A stretch of 64,000 nt of DNA from assembly GCF_012584455.1 (NCBI RefSeq), contig NZ_JABAEB010000007.1:1-64000 (forward strand). Direction: 5' to 3'. The notes beneath the pieces are model-generated. The model worked only from the letters and a program-made list of their open reading frames with translations. It ran no database searches and had not been told where the DNA came from. This stretch comes from Shewanella oncorhynchi. GTDB taxonomy: Bacteria; Pseudomonadota; Gammaproteobacteria; Enterobacterales; Shewanellaceae. This document shows positions 59,233 to 64,000 of this stretch, one piece after another. Position 1 is the first letter of the stretch. Each line of letters opens with the position of its first letter. A program made the position numbers and the translations under genes.

Positions 59233-59748
59233 TTATTTGTTTACCAAGGGTCTAAACCCAGCGTAATGCACTGACTTATCGAGCTTAACCTGTACTGCTG
59301 GCGTACTTATAAGACGTGTTGAACCAGGTGCTGCTTTAGCTTTACCACTGCAACCGCAGCCGTCACCTGTAGAATGACAACATCCACCCTTGGCTGCATG
59401 TTTGAGTGAAGCGCGACCTTGGGATGCATCCGTCAACCTAAGATTAAGATCCGCAGTTTGTGCAAGTAAAGTCGCCACTGTTTGGCTCGCACTGCCTTTA
59501 CTCACGCTAATCCCCGCATCGAGCAACTTTCCTAACATGCGCTCACCAATATTCTGCACAAGTACAATGTCGGTACCTTGTTGGGTAATCAGCTCTAATA
59601 AGGCTTTTTTAGCACTACAGTCACCCTCAATTGCCGGGTTATCGACCAGCTTAATCAGCTGAAACTGTTCATTATAAAAGCCAATTTGTAGGGCTTTTGT
59701 AAAGTGACTGGCGAGGCGTTCGCGGCTCATCGGCATGGCAATAATCAT
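59233..59748 (-). CDS. NifX/NafY-like (Nitro_FeMo-Co domain) protein
   Basis: 171 residues. N-terminal dinitrogenase iron-molybdenum cofactor-type domain: MIIAMPMSRERLASHFTKAL, VLVQNIGERMLGKLLDAGI. The C-terminal half has a Cys-rich cluster GGCCHSTGDGCGCSG, which may bind a metal or Fe-S cluster, and a basic tail. No nif genes are here, so the job is not nitrogen fixation; related proteins occur next to DUF134 genes. Overlaps the DUF134 gene by four bases, so the two form an operon. Confidence 0.82.
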   Translation of the reverse strand: MIIAMPMSRERLASHFTKALQIGFYNEQFQLIKLVDNPAIEGDCSAKKALLELITQQGTDIVLVQNIGERMLGKLLDAGISVSKGSASQTVATLLAQTADLNLRLTDASQGRASLKHAAKGGCCHSTGDGCGCSGKAKAAPGSTRLISTPAVQVKLDKSVHYAGFRPLVNK

Positions 59749-60041
59749 GATAAATCCTTGTCTGTTTGGGTTGGCAGCCTCAAGGCTTGACCTTGAGTGA
59801 TAGCCGTCGCCACCTTTTTACGGGCATTGGCGAGAAGGTATCCAAAGGTTTGCCGAGAAATCCCCATCAAGGCCGCGGCTTCGATCTGGCTTAATCTTTT
59901 GACGTCACCCAGTTCGAGGGCCTCAAACTCATCGGCCTCTAATTGAATATGGGTTAATTTAACCGCAGGGATCCCATTAGGCTTAAATAGGCTACAGGGC
60001 ACACAGCTCGATAATTGACGGTATTTTTTGGGTCTTGGCAT
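59745..60041 (-). CDS. DUF134 family, putative DNA-binding protein
   Basis: 98 residues: Cys-rich start (MPRPKKYRQLSSCVPCSLFK), then an HTH related to sigma-70 region 4 (LSQIEAAALMGISRQTFGYLL). Members precede NifX-like genes and probably regulate them. First gene of the two-gene operon with the NifX-like protein. Confidence 0.85.
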   Translation of the reverse strand: MPRPKKYRQLSSCVPCSLFKPNGIPAVKLTHIQLEADEFEALELGDVKRLSQIEAAALMGISRQTFGYLLANARKKVATAITQGQALRLPTQTDKDLS

Positions 60042-60473
60042 AAATGTTTTTATCTTTAAGTCGTCTTATATGTCTTGAAATCGTGTTTTAGGTCTTAGTG
60101 CACATCTTGTTTACAGCGCACGACACTAAGGCTCATCTAGGGCTCATCTCGCTAAGGGAGTCCATCGTTCTGGATTATCAAGCGTGATAACTGACTTGAT
60201 GAATAAGTTCAGTGGATGAACCATAAAACTGTCACGAGTTTCTGGCCTAGGCCAGAAACTATTATTCGCGCCAACGACATTCAAAACTGTAAGACGGCTC
60301 ACAGTTACCTATATCAAGCATGACTAATTAACAGAACTGCTGTCTGGCGTGACTAACACACTCAATGGCTAGCGCCCATTAAGGTCAGTTTTAATCTGCG
60401 TTGGAGTGCCGAGGGATAATGACAAACTCTGCAAACAAATAAGCAGCCGTTAAGCTGTTGCGATAGGTGGCAT
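60042..60473. other. Intergenic region with 18-bp perfect palindrome
   Basis: About 430 bases between the DUF134 gene and the modF-like gene. TTCTGGCCTAGGCCAGAA at 60240-60257 is an exact 18-base palindrome without a loop, better suited to a dimeric DNA-binding protein than to an RNA hairpin. No ORF. Confidence 0.55.
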
Positions 60474-61988
60474 TTACTGATTTAAACGGGTTAAATCCTC
60501 AGACTCACAGTAGTTCACCTGTACCGAATAGCCGTCATCTTGCTTGATAAAATCGACAAAGTTTTTAATCGCAGGTAAGGCATCTTCCCTATGGTGCGAC
60601 ACGTACAGCAATTGGCTCAGATGATGCTCGGCTATCATCTCCAGCGCCCGCATCACTAAGGTGCGATTGATAAAATCTAAGCCCTGATACGGCTCATCTA
60701 AAATCAGCAACAGTGGCTGTTTAATCAAGGCGCGACCTATCAGCAGTAACCGCTGCTGACCATAATCGAGCTTCTTAAAGCTGGTGCTCGCCAACCCTGT
60801 CATGTGCAAAATCGCCAACCATTCCTTCGCCAAATCCAGCTGAGGTTTAGTGGGTTTATGGTACAGGCCAATAGAGTCAAAAAAGCCCGAAAGCAGCACA
60901 TCTAATGCCGAGCAACTGACGCGATATTGCAAGTGTAGCGCCGACGATACTATGCCAATCCGTTGTTTAATCTGCCAAATACTCTCGCCGCTTCCGCGAG
61001 GTCGGCCAAAGAGCGTGATGTCGTTGCTATAGCATTGGGGATGGTCGCCTAAAATCAGCCCTAGCAAAGTGCTTTTACCGCAGCCATTTGGGCCGCGAAC
61101 TTGCCAATGTTGCCCCGCCTCGATGCGCCAATTCACGCCGCTGAAAATCAGCCCACTGACATATTCCACTTTGCCATTTTTAATCTCGACCAGAGGATCA
61201 AACGCCTCGGCGTTGTGCCTTTGCCGCTCCATCAAGGCCAAGAGTTCATCGCTACGTTGCGCCGATAACGCATTCAGCTGCGCCATCACAGGATGATTGT
61301 GCCATTGCTCAATCGACATCGACGGGCTGAGTTTATGCACACTCTGCCCCGATTTGAGCATCTCACCATTAAACAGCGCTACATGACTGATGCACGGCGG
61401 CAATTCTTCTTGACGAGAGGTAATGATCAGCAACTGGCTATGCTCGGCCACTTCACTCAGCAGCTCAGATAAGCTCGCCTGATGTTCAGCATCGAGCCCT
61501 GCATAAGGGTCATCTAAAATCAGCAATTGCGGTAACATTGCCAGTGCACGTGCCAGCATGACTCTGCGCGTTTCGCCCGTGGATAATTGCCGAAAACCGC
61601 GCCGACGCAGAGGCTCAAGCCCAACCTTTTGTAATAATGCTGGGAGTTGCTTGGCATCTTGGCAGCATTCCAATACTAAGGATTCGACACTCGAACCGTA
61701 ATCCAACTCGTCTTTTTCTAACTCGCGCTCCAGCAACGCTTGCTGCAGTCCAAGTGACACCCAGCCGATACGTTGCGGCAGGCCAGCAATCGTCCCTTCA
61801 TCGGGCAGAATATCACCCGTTAATATTCGCCCGAGCAAGGAACCACAATAACTGTCGGTCGCGAAAATCGCCCAATGTTCAGCAGGGTGCAGTTGCCACT
61901 CATCGACCACTAGCACCTCATTATCACGCCCGTATCGTAACTGTTTAACCACAATACTTTTGTCTTGGTTCGCGACAACATCAAGCAT
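60474..61988 (-). CDS. modF: ModF-like double ABC ATPase, first Walker A lost
   Basis: 504 residues from the ATG at 61988 (GGAA upstream), two ABC domains in tandem as in E. coli ModF. In the second domain everything is present: GPNGCGKST, LDYGQQRLLLIGRALI, LLLILDEPYQGLD. In the first, the Walker A is replaced by FATDSYCGSLLG, without the GK[S/T], although its signature (LSTGETRRVMLARA) and Walker B (LLILDDPYAGLD) remain. So only one ATP site can use the canonical Lys. ModF itself has no membrane partner and its function is unclear. No molybdate genes adjoin it here. Confidence 0.8.
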   Translation of the reverse strand: MLDVVANQDKSIVVKQLRYGRDNEVLVVDEWQLHPAEHWAIFATDSYCGSLLGRILTGDILPDEGTIAGLPQRIGWVSLGLQQALLERELEKDELDYGSSVESLVLECCQDAKQLPALLQKVGLEPLRRRGFRQLSTGETRRVMLARALAMLPQLLILDDPYAGLDAEHQASLSELLSEVAEHSQLLIITSRQEELPPCISHVALFNGEMLKSGQSVHKLSPSMSIEQWHNHPVMAQLNALSAQRSDELLALMERQRHNAEAFDPLVEIKNGKVEYVSGLIFSGVNWRIEAGQHWQVRGPNGCGKSTLLGLILGDHPQCYSNDITLFGRPRGSGESIWQIKQRIGIVSSALHLQYRVSCSALDVLLSGFFDSIGLYHKPTKPQLDLAKEWLAILHMTGLASTSFKKLDYGQQRLLLIGRALIKQPLLLILDEPYQGLDFINRTLVMRALEMIAEHHLSQLLYVSHHREDALPAIKNFVDFIKQDDGYSVQVNYCESEDLTRLNQ

Positions 61989-62313
61989 AACCACAGTTCC
62001 TTTCTTTTTTAAGGGATGATAAAAGCCAGCGATTACCCAATCGCATTGCGCCATGATATCTAAGGCAATCATATCTAGAGCCACAATATCCAGTGCAACG
62101 GCTCACGATGCACGACAGTCGCTCAGGTTTTATCGGCAGATTTTGGGGAATACGTCACCAGAGTAAAGCTTATTGGGGATAAAATCTAATGCGCTTAATG
62201 GCATAGGCAAAGCGTGGCAACATCCAACGGGTACGCATGTGTGAGGCAACCACTCTGGCAGAACTGTGATAAAATCGGCACCTGTTTAACTTTCATATCA
62301 ACAAGGTAATGCA
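61989..62313. other. Divergent modF-like / DUF2999 region
   Basis: About 325 bases without a gene. An extended -10-like TGTGATAAAAT (about 62266-62276) may serve the DUF2999 gene. Confidence 0.35.
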
Positions 62314-62565
62314 ATGAATCCCATTATTGCCATCTTAAAAGAACACAACGTCAGTGACGCTAAAATCCAAGAACTGTTTCAAACATTAACCGAAAATCCA
62401 TTAATGGCGATGGGCACGCTCGGTCAATTAGGCATCCCAGCCGAAAAATTACAACAACTGCTGGGGCTAGTGATGCAGAAACCGGCCTTGATCAAAGAAG
62501 CCGTGCTTGAACTCGGTTTGGATTTCTCAAAAGTAGAAGCCGCAAAAGCCCAGCTACAAAAATAA
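62314..62565 (+). CDS. DUF2999 family protein
   Basis: 83 residues, helical and small, MNPIIAILKEHNVSDAKIQEL with QLGIPAEKLQQLLGLVMQKP. It fits DUF2999, a family mostly of Shewanella and Vibrio relatives, of unknown function. No signal or membrane segment; AAGGTAATG-type ribosome site. Confidence 0.75.
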   Translation: MNPIIAILKEHNVSDAKIQELFQTLTENPLMAMGTLGQLGIPAEKLQQLLGLVMQKPALIKEAVLELGLDFSKVEAAKAQLQK

Positions 62566-62644
62566 GCGCAGACTGTTCAAGTTTGTAGCCATCATACGCT
62601 AGGGGAATCCGCGTAACTCAGCTCCCCTAGCGAATGTTAAAACC

Positions 62645-62692
62645 ACTAAACCTCAAAGTAACTAAATCTCACAGCAACTAAACCTCAAAGCC
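62645..62692. repeat. 16-bp tandem repeat, three copies
   Basis: ACTAAACCTCAAAGTA, ACTAAATCTCACAGCA and ACTAAACCTCAAAGCC follow each other directly; a fourth degenerate copy may follow. It lies between two convergent genes. Confidence 0.8.
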
Positions 62693-62724
62693 ATTGACGC
62701 TCAAAATGATCAATACCAAGTAAG

Positions 62725-63078
62725 CTAACTGTTTTGCGCCTGCCACTCCTCAATCGCCTCTTTCGCCGCTCGAAAAGCCTCAATCCCCGCAGGCATACCG
62801 CAGTAAACGGTGCAATGCAGTAAGACTTCTTGGATCTCTTCAACCGAGCAGCCATTGTTTAGCGCGCCCCGCACATGGCCCTTTAACTCAGTCGGCGCCT
62901 TTAATGCCGCCAGCGTCGCAATAGTAATCAAACTGCGCGTTTGCCTTGAGATAGCATCACGCACCCAAACCTCACCCCAGCAATTCGCCGTGACTAAATC
63001 TTGCAGCGGTTGCGTAAAATCCGTCGCACTATTGAGCGCCTTATCCACATAGCTATCGCCCATCACAGCACGACGCAC
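62725..63078 (-). CDS. Carboxymuconolactone decarboxylase-family protein, 5' end altered
   Basis: 117 residues from GTG at 63078, with AAGGGG just upstream. CMD domain with the family Cys-His region (LLHCTVYCGMPAGIEAFRAAKEA). Related to PcaC and AhpD-like enzymes. In the same frame an ATG at 63111 gives MNDEQ, then TAA (63094-63096), then EKGLEVRRAVMGDSYV. Homologues typically have a Tyr at that place and continue, so the original start seems to be cut off by a nonsense change (TAT or TAC to TAA). The GTG may rescue expression. Confidence 0.7.
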   Translation of the reverse strand: MRRAVMGDSYVDKALNSATDFTQPLQDLVTANCWGEVWVRDAISRQTRSLITIATLAALKAPTELKGHVRGALNNGCSVEEIQEVLLHCTVYCGMPAGIEAFRAAKEAIEEWQAQNS

Positions 63079-63215
63079 CTCAAGCCCCTTCTCTTATTGC
63101 TCATCGTTCATCGATGCATCCTTTTTTCTTATGTGATTAAGCTATGTGATTAGACTTATTGAAACCGCCAACCAATCAGCCCTATATCCTTACCACCTAT
63201 AACTGATAACTAACG

Positions 63216-63791
63216 TTAGATTGAGCGCACCCAAGAAACGAACTCTTCGGCGAGTCTGGGAGGGTTACAGGCCTCTGTCTGATCTGCGATCTCGTTATAG
63301 TACTCGAGCTCGTGAACTATGATGGGTACCGAACGACCAAAAACGCGACTAACGGTTAAGTTGGAATGGAGTGTAGAAGCGACAACGCATACTGCGGCAA
63401 CAAATTGCTCGGTTATCTCCTGACCGAGCTCAAGGCAGCGATCAAAATCGACATCTTCCTCCGCATCACTGTACCCGAGACCGAGATCGGCCACCCAGCG
63501 AGCTAAGATATCCGCAGTCTGAGAGTCAGAATCCCCAAAGACGAGGAGTTCGTTTTGAAGCCAGAAGGCATAGTTCCATTTTGCTTCGTCAGAGCTAGAA
63601 GCCTTTGGAATCGAGGCATGCCACTCGTCGACTGTGTTATAGCCGACTGTCAGCGTAGGTAGACGGGGATCGTCATATTCGTTGTTGATATAGAAAGACA
63701 ATGCATAGATCTGCTCCGCCTCAGCGGTTGGTATACTCGCGAGCGCTTCGGTAATAGCACTCTGAAGCGCGGTAATCATTGGGATATTCAT
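63216..63791 (-). CDS. DUF4303-like protein
   Basis: 191 residues from the ATG at 63791 (AGGAAA upstream; an ATG six codons earlier lacks a ribosome site). Soluble, acidic protein with FYINNEYDDPRLPTLTVGYN and WNYAFWLQNELLVFGD. It resembles the DUF4303 group (SMI1/KNR4-like size), which includes immunity-type proteins against polymorphic toxins; that is a guess. Codon use and base composition look a little different from the neighbours. Confidence 0.5.
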   Translation of the reverse strand: MNIPMITALQSAITEALASIPTAEAEQIYALSFYINNEYDDPRLPTLTVGYNTVDEWHASIPKASSSDEAKWNYAFWLQNELLVFGDSDSQTADILARWVADLGLGYSDAEEDVDFDRCLELGQEITEQFVAAVCVVASTLHSNLTVSRVFGRSVPIIVHELEYYNEIADQTEACNPPRLAEEFVSWVRSI

Positions 63792-64000
63792 ACTGGGTTT
63801 CCTGCTCATTTAATGCCGCATTTAGCGAATGAAAATAGTGCATTGTAATTGAGAATAAGAGCTTAACCCACTATTTTTGTTCAGCTTAAATGTCTGCCAA
63901 TATATTAGTATTCAACCAATTTATCATCGAGATAGTCTTCAATCTATCACACGTAAGACTGCCATTTTTATATAACCCTACGGCCAAGTGATAGAAGCTT

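Noticed and set aside
59233..60041. Nitrogen-fixation gene cluster
   Set aside because: A NifX-like domain alone is not evidence; no nifHDK, nifB or other nif genes are in the window.

Overview
The window reads as a chromosomal segment of a Shewanella species (Gammaproteobacteria). The protein sequences are close to those I know from the S. oneidensis / S. putrefaciens / S. baltica group. The gene order (rpsF-priB-rpsR-rplI, dnaB-alr, rnr-rlmB, rplM-rpsI, degQ-degS, murA-ibaG-mlaBCDEF, kdsD-kdsC-lptCAB-rpoN-hpf-ptsN-rapZ-npr) is typical of the genus. No rRNA, tRNA or CRISPR array was seen.

Bases 1-37 kb are mostly conserved housekeeping DNA. Left to right they hold a small DUF4124-like protein and CheX; dnaB-alr (minus); an S46 dipeptidyl-peptidase (plus); a 279-bp MITE-like element; the ribosomal operon rpsF-priB-rpsR-rplI; a DUF481 outer-membrane protein; an MFS carrier; rnr-rlmB; purA; rplM-rpsI; zapE; the periplasmic proteases degQ and degS; murA and the phospholipid-transport operon mlaFEDCB with ibaG; and the Kdo/LPS-export/nitrogen-PTS cluster kdsD to npr, followed by mgtE. 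Together these serve translation, nucleotide synthesis, and building and quality control of the envelope (peptidoglycan, LPS, lipid asymmetry, protein folding stress).

Bases 36.5-45 kb are more variable: an orphan ModA-like binding protein, an OmpA-type lipoprotein, a 35-codon ORF with a perfect Shine-Dalgarno ahead of a lone transposase-type HTH protein, a 0.7-kb stretch with a duplicated ~113-bp module, a RIO kinase, two Shewanella-type hypothetical proteins, a PAP2 phosphatase, and a GAF-GGDEF-EAL protein whose GGDEF motif is degenerate.

Bases 45.3-49.7 kb form an accessory island and are the most interesting part. Four integron attC sites lie in one orientation and frame unrelated gene cassettes, all on the minus strand: membrane protein A, membrane protein B, soluble protein C and leucine-rich-repeat protein D. 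No integrase is present, so this is a cassette cluster without an integrase (a CALIN). The matching core heptamers of successive sites prove individual cassette boundaries. Beside it lie a palindrome-rich non-coding block and a complete IS110-family (IS1111-type) insertion sequence.

Bases 49.9-64 kb hold accessory metabolism and regulation: a LysE exporter with its AraC regulator, a TonB receptor divergent from a periplasmic binding protein, a PadR-HAAS pair with palindromic operators, a cold-shock/Excalibur fusion, an unlisted 49-residue membrane protein behind a heptamer repeat, a thioredoxin-like protein, a NifX-like/DUF134 pair, a ModF-like double ABC ATPase whose first Walker A is destroyed, DUF2999, a carboxymuconolactone decarboxylase-family gene with a premature stop in its original 5' end, and a DUF4303-like protein.
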